A stretch of DNA of 64,000 nucleotides from Anisus vortex (GCA_949126835.1 OX421495.1:30098171-30162170), one strand, 5' to 3'; numbered from the stretch's first letter, positions 1 through 10,938 are shown. Notes: generated by a model not told the origin, from the letters alone. Made by a program: numbers and translations.

Positions 1-151
1 GAACATACTACAACATATTAATCAAATTAGAACAATTAAAACAAACTATAACATATAAATGAAATGATCACATTAAAGAATAGGTGAAATAAAACAATAT
101 AAACCTAAAATAGATGAAAAACAAAGGATAGAAACACAAAAGAAAACTTAC

Positions 152-256
152 TTTTTCAATAATATCAAAAAGATAAGAAAGTGATCTTGGAATAATGCCC
201 CTGTCCATATATTTCTCTGCTCCACCAGTTATAGTAAATGTTTTACCACTGCCTGT
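152..256 (-). CDS. KIF6: KIF6 coding exon 5
   Basis: 105 nt, exactly 35 codons, phase 0 at both ends. The acceptor is TTCTATAG and the donor AAA|GTAAGT. It encodes TGSGKTFTITGGAEKYMDRG, then IIPRSLSYLFDIIEK. It carries the Walker A lysine and threonine of the motor. The next exon would lie left of the window. Confidence 0.95.
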
Positions 257-3200
257 CTATAGAACAATAGATAAATTGATTAGTCCAAGTAAATAATAGC
301 CTAAAATGTTTAAGTATTTTAACAAAATTTGCTTAGATAATGTATGTAGATAATTTAATAAAAATTAAACTTGTGAAAGATTTGAAATAACTTGTTACCA
401 TAGCAACGAGCAAGGACATTTTTTACATCTATGTTTTTACTATACAGACCTTATTACCGCTATTCATAACATATATTATAAGCATGCCCCTGTCCTCTGA
501 ATGCCCATGCATGTTAGTAAAGTGTATTTAGTATTTGACCAAGTGTGACCTAAGCTGAGAAAGGCACTGATCTAGATTAATGAATGCAGGAGAAAATAAA
601 GTTAGAACTCAATAGCACCTTGAGAAAATAAAGTTAGAACTCAATAGCACCTTGAGAAAATAAAGTTAGAACTCAATAGCACCTTGAGAAAATAAAGTTA
701 GAACTCAATAGCACCTTGAGAAAATAAAGTTAGAACTCAATAGCATCTTGAGAAAATAAAGTTAGAACTCAATAGCACCTTGAGAAAATAAAGTTAGAAC
801 TCAATAGCACCTTGAGAAAATAAAGTTAGAACTCAATAGCACCTTGAGAAATTAAAGTTAGAACTCAATAGCACCTTGAGGTACCCCTTCCCTTTATACT
901 CATACTTTATATGTTTTTAACAAAAATGCATTGAGAGTTTGAATGATAAATTAGAAATCATTACCTGGCCATAAGCAAATATTGTTCCATTATAGCCTTC
1001 AATAACACTTAGAGGGAAGAAAAAAAAGGTGACAAAAATATACAAGTAAAACATATATATAAATATATTCAGAAAAAATGTAGGCCTAAACACTTCAATC
1101 ACATTTTGATGATGAAAATATATATTTAAAAACAGCTTATTGACTCTTTCATACTAAATAAAGTAAATGATGCACATCAAATCGATTTCATTTATAGGGC
1201 TTGTGAAGTAGCATTCACAAGTTTCTGTGGCAGTGACATACAAGGGCATTGTGTGGCCAGCACAATGCCCACTTGCCTTTACCTATCCCCAACTAATTTC
1301 AGGTACCCATCAGAGTTGGCTAGACTCAGGGACACCCTCCAGACGTGGGTACAGAGTCTAGCCTACACCAGGATTGTATGCCAGTCGAATCTGCAGCTGC
1401 TCGGCCACTGTGAGAGATTGTTTTTTCAGTCTGCACCTTAAAAATCTCTACCCTGGTACACCGATATTTTGGTCTAACACTATTGACATTCTATATATAA
1501 AACACGCAATAAAAGCTGACGTAGACCACATAATACTATTTGTGGAATGTAGCAGTAATGGCAGCTCCCATAGTCAAGTGTTTATTTAGTATTTTTTAAA
1601 TATAGTTTACAATAAAAAGAAGCATTGAAAATCCAATAATAGACAAAGCATGCAATTTATAGTGAAGCTAGCAGTATATTACTTTCTGAACAAATTAGAA
1701 TAAAACAAAAGGTTTTAAATGAATATTAATGTGGAGTCTAATTAATAAATCACTCAAATAGAAGTGACAAAAAATAATGTGTTTCAGGTAATAAATAAAC
1801 ATTGTCTGGACATTTGTTAGGCTTTTGAAAGATGATGAGTGAAAGAGGAAACTTGAACATAAAGTCTTTAGAAGCTTCTTATGCTTGGATCAAATATCTA
1901 AATACTAGAGAGATTGGCTTACTAAAAAGGAATATTTACAATAAATTGATTTCTATGGATACTGTAAAATTAATTTCTTTGGATACTGTAAAATTGATTT
2001 CTATGGATACTGTAACATTAATTTCTATGGATACTGTAAAATTAATTTCTATGGATACTGTATACTTAATTTCTATGGATACTGTAAAATAAATTGCTAT
2101 GGATACTGTAAAATAAATTTATATAGATACTGTAAAATAAATTTCTATGGATACTGTAAAATTAATTTCTATAGATACTGTAAAATTGATTTCTATGGAT
2201 ACTGTAAAATTAATTTCTATGGATACTGTAAATTGATTTCTATGGATACTGTAAACTTCAATAAAAGAAGTTGATGCCCTGATTTAGTAAATGTTTTATG
2301 TTATTCTTATATGTCTGCTTTCTGTTAATTCTCCCCAGGAGCCCAGGGAAAGGTGAATTTAAGGGCCAGAAGCTCAGGGCTCAAAGGGTTAAGTATCTTA
2401 TTTTGAGTAAATTAAGCAATGCAGAAAAAAAAAGCATCATTTACTTGGTCTTTGACTTTAAGTCTACATTTGAACAACAACAATTGCTTACTTATCAATC
2501 ACAGGCTTGGCTACCAGATTAAAAATTTCATCCTGGGATGATTTTTGGTCAAACACTTTAGTGAATCTGTTGTTTTTTTAAGAAAGAAAATATTTTTGTT
2601 GACAAAAAATTGAAAAATTAAAATGTGTTTTACTTAAACTTAAAGGTTTGTGTAATGAAATAATAGTGAGTTGTGACATAATTTAACCTTTGCTTCTCTT
2701 ACTAAATATGTTGAGCATTTACGTAATTAATATTTCCTTCAATATCATCAACTCTTGCAATAGGAAATTTGTCAGATATGAAAGAAGCCGATAAAAGTTG
2801 ATCACAACTATTGGTTAATAGAGATTTTCTTTAATGGTGACACCATAAAAGATGAAAGCAGAGATTGAATAGATGATTTTGATAGTGACATCTCACATAT
2901 TGATTCAAAAAGAGCCAAAAGTGTTTCCTGTAATTTCAATTTTCCATTAGCCATTAGATAGATTTAGCATACAGAAATATGATTCAACAAGAAATACTAC
3001 ATAGGGTTTCGTCATGGAATCATAAAGAAAACCAATAGAAAATTAGAAAAATATAGTGTTCATCTGCAGCTGAATGCCATCTACATAGATTTTTCCAAGG
3101 GGTATCTGATGCTCTATAGATTTGAAAAAAAAAAAGGAATATTGTCTGGACTGGAAAACCAAAAAGGACTGAAGCTTACACGATTTCAAATTATCATTTA

Positions 3201-6200
3201 AAAGTTATAAACAGCACCATATCATATCTGAGTGGTGTGCTAAGAACAGTAACAATAAACAAATTTAAAAAAATAATGATCAATAAAAACTTATTAAATC
3301 ATGTGACTTTTTAAGGTTTATGTTGTTAAGTAATTAATGTAAAGGTATAAGATAATTAAAACTAAGGTATGGGAAAATTTATTTTAAAAATAATTTATAT
3401 AAATATAATAGTAATAGGACCATTCATTGTTTTTAACCTGAATTTATAATTCTCTTTTTTATTGTTAACAAAGCCTGATGCCAGCTCTCTGGGAACCACC
3501 ACTTGTAATCTGGACTGACCTTCTTCATCTTCATCAATCTCATAAACCTGAAAAAAAAATAATTTTGAAACCCAATAGAGCTATATTTTTGTTCCTATAT
3601 GAACAAATGGCTGAGCCTCCATTTCAACATAGAAAATCAAACTCAAGGAAGAAAATATACTAATAAGCAGTGGCGTACCGAGGGGGTGCGGACCGCACCG
3701 GGTGACACCTTCTTAGGGGGTGACACCCAAATGTAAAAAACAATATTTAAAAAAATTATAATTTGACAGAGCACGCTCTGCTGGTCTAGTCTGATGGCAG
3801 ATCATAATCAAATAAATGAAAATGACTAGCAGCACGGTGTGTCATCACCATACAGCATGCAGACAAGACAAGATGCAAAAGCTAAAGGAGATGTGCGCTA
3901 GCTAACAAAACAATGGTTCTACAAGGTAATGCCCAATGGCGAGAAAATAATGCGGTCATGGAAGATTTAATCACTTGTCAGAGAGAAATTATACTGTTTT
4001 TGATGCAGATTGTTTGCTGTTGATGTTACCAAAACAGCATCTAAATGTGTTACTGGCTTTGATAAGTGGTGGAAACTGAGTCCAAAACTACATAATCTTG
4101 AGACATCTGAAGAGCAATTATGTTGCCTTGAAAAATGAAAAAACATTGGCAGCAGGACTGAAGCTAAATAAAACAATTGATGTCGAAAGTATTGCCTTAA
4201 TGGATAGGGAGAAGAAAAAGTGGAGGGATATCCTACACAGGTTGCAAGATGTTACATTGTTTCTTGCGAAGCAAAATGTGGCATGTCGTGGCCACAACGA
4301 AGAAGAATCCTCATTGAATAAAGGAAACTTTCTTGAGATGGTTGAGATGCTTTCCAAATATGACCCAGTGCTGAAAGAGCACCTAATGAGACTAAAGATA
4401 AGTACATGTACAGGGAAAGCATCTGTATCATATCATTCACCGAAAATTCAAAATAAATTTATAAATGTACTTACTGGCCAACCATGCAAAGAAAAATCTT
4501 GTTATGGATATAAAGGCAGCAAGGTATTTTGGAATTATGTTTCATATCACACCTGATAAATCACACACTGGATAATTGTCTGAAGTGATCAGATATGTGA
4601 AAATCCACTGTGGGAATGTTGAAGTGAGAGAAGTAATTCTTGGATTTTTTCCTCTAAGGGGTAAAAAGCTGACGACCTCAGTTCTGACATTCTTAAAAAT
4701 CTAAACAGTGACGGACTTGATATAATGATGTGCAGAGCTCAAGGTTACGACAATGCTGCCACAATGTCTGGAATCCATGGAGGTATTCAAGCCATTTTGA
4801 AAAGAAAGAAGAAGAAAGCTTTTTTTAATGGATTGGTGGGCCATTCCTTTAACTTGTGTGATCAACACTCTTTTGTCCAAAATGCTTCATGTATAACATT
4901 TTTTGGTACCCTTGAGAGAATGTTTTCCTTCTTTGCTGCTTCCACTCATCGATGGGATGTTTTAATTGAACACTCTGGGGTGTCGTTGAAAAGGTTATCT
5001 ACAACGCTTTGGAGCGCTTATCATGCTGCTGTTAAACCAGTGAAATATACATTTGATGAATGTATTACGGCGATTGAAGCTTTATTTGATCCTCGGGAAA
5101 ACGTGGACACAAGAGGTACAGAACAAGGATTTTTACATGTTGTCTGTGATTTCACGTTTATCTGTTACTTTAACCTACTTTAACCGTTGGGCTGATATAC
5201 TTGAAGAAGTTAATCTTACATGGCAGTACCTGCAGACTAAAGACTTAACTCTTGATAAAGTGGTGACCAAGTTAGACACCTTAAGATTGTTTTTGAACGA
5301 AAAGTGGAGTCAATTAGTGGAGCATGCTATTGAACAAGCTATTCTGAGCTCCAGATCAGATCAACGGCGTTTAAGGAAGTTAAGATTGTTTTTGAACGAA
5401 AAGTGGAGTCAATTAGTGGAGCATGCTATTGAACAAGCTATTCTGAGCTCCAGATCAGATCAACGGCGTTTAAGGAAGTTGCAGATATTTTTGAGGCTGT
5501 TCAGCCCAAGATTCTACTGTCAGAAAGTGAAGAAGAGCCATTGGTATCCGTTCCCAAATTAACCTCTTTCTACGATGAGCTATCCGAAGATGAGCTCTTA
5601 AAAGAAATACCACGGCTTAGACGACACCTAAAAGCAGCTGATATTGACCTAAAAAAAGCCATGGATTGGTCAGTATTAGATATTTTGAAATTCATAGCTA
5701 AATGGGACTTCATAGAATCTCTTCCAACTCACTCGTTAGGCCTTCAATTATTTCTAACGGTATGTGTGTCTGTAGCTTCATGTGAACGGAGCTTTTCAAA
5801 ATTAATTTAAAGCTTAAAAAAAGATATTTACGCTCCACCATGGGACAATCAAGACTTTCTGATCTGGCTATGTTATCGATTGAAAGAGATACTGTGAATG
5901 ATATAGATTTTGATGAGGTGATTGACAAGATTGCAGTTTTGTAGAGCAGGAAAGAAAAACTTTTAAAAAAGTAGGCCTACTTTTAATGTAAAAATAACTA
6001 ACCGTACGGTTGTTTCAGTTGTTTATAGCTTTTACTTTCTAATTTAAATTAATATTGTTATTGTCCTATTTGAACTGTAGGTTTGTTTTAAGGAGACGAA
6101 AACTATGGTGAAAGTCGTGGGCGGGAAGGGGGGGATGACACCCAAAGTTTACCGCACCGGGTGACACAAGCCCTCAGTACGCCAATGCTAATAAGTTATT

Positions 6201-7458
6201 GTGATTTGTAAATTTAGGCTACATGTCTCAGTCAGTTTTATTTAATTATAATTGTACCTTATTTTGTTGTTTTCATTTAATTTAATTTCTTGATTAGGAG
6301 TTATATATATATATATATACAGTGCTTTTTTTTGTGACGGTACGCACCGGTATGGCGTACCGGCACCTTTTTCAATGTGGGGAAAAAATTATTACTTTTC
6401 TTGTATTTTAACGTTTATTATTAATTTATTATATTATTAATTTGTTAAAATTTAATTATTTTAAAATTATAAGAATTAAAATATAAAATACGAAACTGCT
6501 TTAAAAGTTAGGCAATCCATCACTGAGCACCGGCACCTGTTTTTTTACAAAAAAAAAAGCACTGTATATATAGATCTATATATATGAATTGTCCAGAAAA
6601 AAAGACAATTAATCTCATCTATATAATCATCTAATCTTATCTTATAGAATGGTGAATGGTAATATTTAAGGTAACCATCATTACAAGATACACTGTCAAA
6701 GGCAAAGACATGAAAAGGATTAAGAGTTAAGAGGTAATTGATGATTAGCCTACCATGGCCTTTCAATTTCAACGTCAAAGAATTATCATTAATTATGGTC
6801 TACCTGAGTAGGCCTAGACTATAGGCCTATCTATATTACTATAATAAAAGTCCTAAAAACCTCGAATTATTTAAATTGTAAATTTAAAGTTTCAAAAGTT
6901 TGTTATGCTGAATGCCAAGTCAGTCAATAAGTGTAAGTCTGTAAGTGTAGTCGGCCTAACTAGTGATATCTTGCGGCCGACTCTTGCGTGGCTTAGACTA
7001 TTTAGACTTAGGACATTTTCGAGAGTTCAAAAATTCATAACTTCTCTCCTAATCCACCTATAAAGATAAATTAGGTATCATTGGAAAGGTCTCATTAAGA
7101 TCTATCTAATAGTATAAGTTTTATGTTTGTATTATTAATTAAATATTTTTATTGAAGTACCTAACTTAGGCCTAGTTACACAGTGCACTATTTGAAAACA
7201 TCATTATTTAAGGGCCTTAACAATTATAGAATATAAGACCTCTTAGACTATAAGTAAAACACTACTACTAAAATTATTTTACAAACAGTCGATCGTATAT
7301 TTATGATAAATGAATGCGTGAATCCATTCACATGTCATGATTTTGAATGATTTTGTACAGATTAACTGCGATAGCGTCCTTGCCAACACGCTTACCCCAG
7401 TTTTTGAAGGCTTCGTTGGTTTGATTCGAGCAAATATCTGTATTGTTTGCTTTACCAT
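152..7458 (-). CDS. KIF6: KIF6-type kinesin-9 motor, 5' part (five coding exons, continues past left edge)
   Basis: Five minus-strand exons join in frame: 7458-7396, 3547-3438, 2566-2492, 1007-965 and 256-152 (63, 110, 75, 43 and 105 nt; 132 codons). All introns are GT-AG with consistent phases (0, 2, 2, 0). The product starts MVKQTIQIFARIKP, then has a VNNKKENYKF segment, FDQKSSQDEIFN, EGYNGTIFAYGQ and the P-loop TGSGKT followed by FTITGGAEKYMDRGIIPR. From family knowledge these match the start of vertebrate KIF6 block by block, and fit KIF6 better than its paralogue KIF9 (which has TGAGKT and a different N-terminus). KIF6 is an ATP-driven microtubule motor of motile cilia. Seen here: start codon, beta-1 region and nucleotide-binding P-loop. 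Switch I/II, coiled coil and tail lie outside the window. Introns hold a hAT element, a MITE, a SINE and two minisatellites, none touching an exon. No stop or frameshift is visible, so the gene looks functional. Confidence 0.95.
591..880. repeat. 32-bp minisatellite, 9 copies (KIF6 intron 4)
   Basis: The unit contains AAAATAAAGTTAGAACTC and AATAGCACCTTGAG. The exact period is 32 with only single-base variants (CATCTT, AATTAAAG). Confidence 0.97.
965..1007 (-). CDS. KIF6: KIF6 coding exon 4
   Basis: 43 nt. The acceptor is a pyrimidine run ending CTCTAAG and the donor is GGCCAG|GTAATG. It encodes VIEGYNGTIFAYGQ, the conserved GYNGTIFAYGQ strand that leads into the kinesin P-loop, which is completed by the next exon. 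Confidence 0.95.
1225..1400 (-). mobile_element. SINE copy, reverse orientation, diverged
   Basis: TTGTGTGGCCAGC, CCCCAACTAA and TCAGGTACCCATCAGAG are the reverse complement of the body of the better preserved SINE at 34490-34663. It lies in KIF6 intron 3. The tRNA-like head is not clear. Confidence 0.6.
1945..2254. repeat. 24-bp minisatellite, about 13 copies (KIF6 intron 3)
   Basis: The unit is built on TTTCTATGGATACTGTAAA with point variants. Because 24 is a multiple of three it gives a repetitive open frame that is not a gene. Confidence 0.95.
2492..2566 (-). CDS. KIF6: KIF6 coding exon 3
   Basis: 75 nt in phase 2-2. The acceptor is ACAACAG at 2573-2567 and the donor is GATAA|GTAAGC. 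It encodes FTKVFDQKSSQDEIFNLVAK, then PVID, the segment just before the P-loop strand in kinesins (FDxxxxQxxIF). Confidence 0.92.
2567..3437 (-). other. KIF6 intron 2, no other feature
   Basis: AT-rich intron sequence between exons 2 and 3. No repeat array or transposon end was seen. Confidence 0.8.
3438..3547 (-). CDS. KIF6: KIF6 coding exon 2
   Basis: 110 nt, 36 codons plus 2 nt. The acceptor is a T-run followed by CAG at 3550-3548. The donor is CAG|GTTAAA, a weaker match than the others. It encodes VYEIDEDEEG, then PRELASGFVNNKKENYKF. The IDEDE and GFVNNK blocks are KIF6 landmarks. Confidence 0.92.
3906..5944 (+). pseudogene. Degenerate hAT transposase (ZMYM1/DUF4371-like)
   Basis: Pieces of one transposase appear in order in different frames. 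First is a TTF-type N-terminal stretch (KQWFYKVMPNGEKIMRSW, about 3906-3961). Next is a DUF4371-like segment (ALMDREKKKWRDILHRLQDV, RGHNEEESSLNKGNFLEM, 4098-4556). Then comes the catalytic core (RAQGYDNAATMSGIHGG, FFAASTHRWDVL, 4725-5183). Last is the hAT C-terminal dimerisation domain (VSVASCERSFSKL, then RSTMGQSRLSDLAMLSIERD, to a stop at 5942-5944). Stops near 4556, 5183 and 5810 and several frame changes break it, so it cannot encode a full enzyme. A 99-bp in-frame tandem duplication (5281-5478) is unusual. Confidence 0.9.
5281..5478. repeat. 99-bp perfect tandem duplication inside the transposase
   Basis: Two identical copies, 5281-5379 and 5380-5478, each start TTAAGATTGTTTTTGAACG. The length (33 codons) keeps the frame. 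Confidence 0.95.
6320..6564. mobile_element. hAT-type MITE (245 bp) in KIF6 intron 1
   Basis: The ends are CAGTGCTTTTTTTT and AAAAAAAAGCACTG, perfect inverted repeats. They are flanked by the 8-bp sequence TATATATA on both sides (6312-6319, 6565-6572). Inside, CACCGGTATGGCGTACCGGCACC is matched by GAGCACCGGCACCTG near the right end. There is no coding capacity. Confidence 0.88.
6573..7395 (-). other. Remaining 5' part of KIF6 intron 1
   Basis: AT-rich intron with TAGGCCTA motifs. No element ends or exon-like segments were recognised. Confidence 0.75.
7396..7458 (-). CDS. KIF6: KIF6 coding exon 1
   Basis: 21 codons from ATG (minus strand, 7458-7456) to donor GGG|GTAAGC at 7395. The start context is AGAAAATGG. 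This ATG is chosen because the residues MVKQTIQIFAR align with the very start of known KIF6 proteins. Confidence 0.93.
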
Positions 7459-7700
7459 TTTCTAAATCTAAAATTTAAGCGTGAAAATGGCTGAATTTAC
7501 GAAAAATTATGAAGCATTTAATAAAGGAAGGAAAACGGATTGTTTACTGCGCATTCTTCCATTTTGCCAAACATTGTAGTACTGAACAGAAAAAATATCG
7601 ACTACTGATTGGTTAAAAATCATGCTTCTATTTTTTACACTTCTCGCTAGTGACAAATGCTTGTTGGAACCGAAGCGTGTCGGCGAGTCGCATCAGTCGC
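7459..7700 (-). promoter_or_regulatory. KIF6 upstream region with a CCAAT box
   Basis: This is the sequence just 5' of the KIF6 start on the minus strand. A CCAAT box (AACCAATC on the minus strand, 7614-7607) lies about 150 bp before the ATG. No convincing TATA box and no clear RFX X-box, which would be expected for a cilia gene, was found by eye. The transcription start is unknown. Confidence 0.35.
7487..7579 (+). other. Short divergent open frame beside the KIF6 start
   Basis: A 30-codon frame starts MAEFTKNYEAFNKGRKTD, then reads LLRILPFC before a TAG. Its ATG has a good context (GTGAAAATGG) and lies only 28 bp from the divergent KIF6 ATG. A weak splice donor (TT|GTAGTA) overlaps the stop, so it could be a first exon read into an intron. 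The family is not recognised. The charged start followed by a short hydrophobic stretch is faintly like PEX11 peroxins, but far too short to call. Confidence 0.2.
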
Positions 7701-8518
7701 GTGAATGCGGCTTTCCTAACAGAGGCTATGATGCCATTCATTTAGAGTGCATTGGCTTACAGTGTGCGCGCATAGTGATAGTGATATTTCTATTTTCTCA
7801 TGTGGATTATGTTTTAAAAAAGGGCTATTTATTTTTACAGGCAAGTGATTTTTTGTTTTGTTTAGCACAGACTTAAACTTAAGCGTTATTTTAAAGAAAA
7901 GGTTTAGGGATAACATCTCATCTCTTTTTAGTACCGGCTGTGTCAAAAGCAACTGGGCTCCTGTTCCTTATCGATTTATCGATCTCATTTGCACAGTGGT
8001 TCTACTAGGTAGGCTACTCACCAGCTATCAGTGGCCACCCGCGCTGGTCTTAGGAAAGCCTGTAGAATGTGTATTTGCCATGGTTTTTAGCCGTTTATCA
8101 ATTTTTTTGTATGGATCTCATAATATCTAGATCTAGATGTAGTAAAGATATTTTTTTTACGGATATATATGTCTAGGTTCAATTTTAAATCACTTGATCA
8201 GAAAAGTCTGAAAAAGTTTTGATGTAATAAGTAGTATAAAATGCATGTGCATGCTTTCATGCTACATTCTTATCTCTCAAGAATTGAAAAGTAGGCCCTA
8301 TTTGTCTTCCTACCGGTCGCTATATCAATGGCCAATGGACCCCCCCCCCCCAAAAAAAAAAAAAATCAGTTTGCTGACGTAGAACAGCCGTCAAGCTAGC
8401 CACTTCTATACAAGGTCAACTGCTATAAATTAATGGGAACAACAACTCCATTGATGTTTGAGTCATTTAGAAGAGGCAAGGAGGGCCAGTTATTCATTAT
8501 GTCCACACGGATGTATTG
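7700..8518. other. Intergenic, no gene recognised
   Basis: Small open frames here show no family features. A C12A13-type homopolymer run lies at 8341-8365. Confidence 0.6.
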
Positions 8519-8729
8519 GCTACACAGTTACACAGTGAGTTACATTGGCTGTTTTGGCTACACAGTGAGTTACATTGGCTGTATTGGCTACACAGTGAGT
8601 TACATTGGCTGTATTGGCTACACAGTGAGTTACATTGGCTGTATTGGCTACACAGTGAGTTACATTGGCTGTATTGACTACACAGTGAGTTACATTGGCA
8701 GTATTGGCTACACACTGGGTTACATTGCC
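8519..8729. repeat. 30-bp minisatellite, about 7 copies
   Basis: The unit includes CACAGTGAGTTACATTGGCT. The frames on both strands are repeat artefacts (YTVSYIGCIG and CSQYSQCNSL). Confidence 0.95.
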
Positions 8730-9250
8730 GTAATCAATAAATACTCATGGGAAATATTTCCAAAGTGTGGAACTTGTCTTCACGTGGAGTTTGGCATGTT
8801 GCTGGCGATCAATCTCAGAAGCCGCACATTCCGTCACAGAAAACGTGGTGGTTTAGCTGACGACAGTGCTAGATTACAGGCTGGGGGGGAAGGGTGCTGT
8901 GTGTGGGAGCGGGGGGGGGGGGGCGTTGTGTGTGGGGGCGGGGTAGGAGAGGAGGGAGCCTTCTAGCATCATCGCAATTTCTGATGTTAACTACTCATTA
9001 TATTGCGGCTCCTAAGTTTTTAGTTTCAATTTTTTTTTTCTATCCGTTAAGAAAAAAAAGAAATGTAGTCGGGGGTTTTAAAAATATAGACTACAATATA
9101 TTATAGAATCTAAATTGTATTTGTATTGAATAGGCCTATAGTTTCTAGATAATACCCACTTATGGAACAGATGATGTGTTGTATCACCAATTAGGCTTTG
9201 ACGTTAAAGGTTACACTAATGAATGATTTAACATAATATAACCATAGTTT
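8730..9250. other. Intergenic, with G-rich runs
   Basis: No gene. Runs of 6 to 12 G at 8883-8890 and 8911-8925 could form G-quadruplex structures on the plus strand. Confidence 0.6.
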
Positions 9251-9424
9251 TTAAAATAACATAACAGAAAGCATGGAATTCGGCACAGAGAAAGGAATTT
9301 GGCTCTATATCATCAGTGTTACATTTGTCACATAATTGCACCAACTAGATTTATGTTTACCGGAGTTTTACTGTGTACCTAACCTAATTAGATGAACACA
9401 TATACCTTTTGCACTGGTGTAGTG

Positions 9425-9634
9425 ATTGCTCTGAAACATTTTGATTTTTATGTGAATGGTTCTCCATATCTCATAGAGATTTTTACTGATCGTAACCCAC
9501 TAACCTTTTTGACTAGGGTTACTCAGAACCAAAGACTTCTCAGATGGAGCTTGTTTCTGCAGTCATATGATCTAATCATAAAGCACATTAAAGGCAAAGA
9601 TAATGCAATTGCCGATGCTTTATCTAGAACTTGA
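9425..9634 (+). pseudogene. RNase H C-terminal part of a gypsy-type pol
   Basis: It reads IALKHFDFYV, then IEIFTDRNPLTFLTR, QNQRLLRWSLFLQSYDL and KGKDNAIADALSRT, followed at once by a stop. TDxxPLTFL and the final ADALSR are the RNase H end of Ty3/gypsy pol. No integrase follows: a 640-bp non-coding stretch leads to the right LTR. That fits an element in which RNase H is the last domain, as in the complete element at 52152-59566, although deletion of a downstream integrase cannot be excluded. The upstream part (RT, protease, gag) is gone and the fragment cannot be functional. Confidence 0.88.
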
Positions 9635-10271
9635 TTTATGGTTGTTAACTTTTACCAGAACACCTATAGATTGGTTTATTCAGATGTGTATTCTATAAAA
9701 TGAATCATTACTGATTTAGTAAAACATTGTCAATGTTTATATATTGTTAAGTTACATTTTTAACTTTTTCTTTGCTAAAAATACATATAGTTCACATTTA
9801 TTGGTAACTCAGGAAAAATATGTATTACTTTGATCTTACCTTTTAAAGTTTTTTCTGCATGACTACATTGTTATGTCATTGATGTTCCAGTACTACAAGT
9901 ACTGTTAAACCAACTATGAGATTTCTCTTTCTTATAAATTACTTTACATGTGTATTATGCAAACTCATACGCTTGTATTGTGGAACAACTAGTTTCCACC
10001 TATCTTGTATTTTTGCACGAAAATGTAACCTTACTTTAAAAGCCTATTGCTCTTTTATGAGTGAGGCTACATAATGTTAGTGTTTTTGTAAGAGACTTTT
10101 AAAATTCATCATGTTAAAAACTTTTTTTTGAAATTGAGATTTTGTCCCCTATTCATTATTTGAATTTCATGATTGACATTTGTAAAGTTTTTTAAATGTA
10201 CACAAGTTTGACCAAAGCAAATTTCCCATTTTGGATTATGGCTAATTTCCTTTTTCCTTTAGGATGGGAGG

Positions 10272-10938
10272 TGTCACATAATTGCACCAACTAGATTTAT
10301 GTTTACCGGAGTTTTACTGTGTACCTAACCTAATTAGATTAACACATATACTTTTTGCACTGGTGTAGTGCCCGTCCACAAATGGTTATGATGAATTAAT
10401 CCTAATTGGTCCCCACCTGTCCCCAACTACACCCCCCATTTTACAGTTACCCCCTCCTTCTTTGACGCTGACTTAAGGCATAACTGAAAGCGTAGTTCTT
10501 TCAACGTGCGTAGATACTTTAATCCAATGGCGCATTACACTAGAGTTTCATGGCAACATGGAGTCTGGCTTTGGCCAGCGTAGATAGAATTTAATCAATG
10601 TAATTGTAATTGGATCTATGATTTGTATTTTCAAGCTAACCGACATGCGTCTGTTATCCTAACCACCCAGTGCTCCTAGGGAATGTAGAAAGATATCTTA
10701 TATATAGCAATGCTGTCCCCTCAGAATTCAGTTTGAGTTTCTAGTTTTAGAGAGTGAGGTTACAATTGAGAGTTTATCTCCGTAGTAGGAACATTACTTG
10801 TACATAGTGTTTATCAGAATTAGTTTTGGACTTGTATTTTTCTCATGTATCTTCGTCTTGTATTCAAGTGTTATACCAAATAAAATCACAATTATTGTGC
10901 AACTGGTGTTGATCTCGATTGAAATTCAAAGTGTTACA
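10272..10938 (+). repeat. Right LTR of the degraded gypsy element
   Basis: Starts TGTCACATAA and ends AGTGTTACA (TG...CA). It contains a TATA-like TATATATAGC at 10699-10708 and a polyadenylation signal AATAAAATC at 10880, the usual LTR layout. Confidence 0.82.

Larger units (their letters stand above)
3668..6187 (+). mobile_element. hAT transposon (ZMYM1-like group) in KIF6 intron 1
   Basis: The terminal inverted repeats start CAGTGGCGTACCGAG on the left and end GTACGCCAATG on the right. They are flanked by a perfect 8-bp duplication CTAATAAG (3660-3667 and 6188-6195). The inner repeat GACCGCACCGGGTGACAC recurs inverted near the right end. Length is 2520 bp. TIRs starting CAGTG with an 8-bp duplication define hAT. 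The transposase inside is broken. Confidence 0.95.
9326..10938 (+). mobile_element. Degraded Ty3/gypsy LTR element, internally deleted
   Basis: A 99-bp left LTR fragment (9326-9424, TGTCACATAATTGCACC...) repeats the start of the full right LTR (10272-10938, 667 bp, ends GTGTTACA). After the left fragment the sequence jumps straight into RNase H, so the rest of the left LTR, gag and most of pol are deleted. A purine tract AGGATGGGAGG sits directly before the right LTR. No target duplication is seen. Confidence 0.85.

Noticed and set aside
1253..1589. Two small plus-strand frames in KIF6 intron 3
   Set aside because: They overlap a reverse SINE copy and have no splice context.
7622..8130. Overlapping small frames upstream of KIF6
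   Set aside because: Frames on both strands overlap, with no recognisable motif, and sit in what is probably promoter DNA.
8433..8966. 177-residue frame
   Set aside because: Its middle is the 30-bp repeat and its end a G-run. No domain or splice structure.
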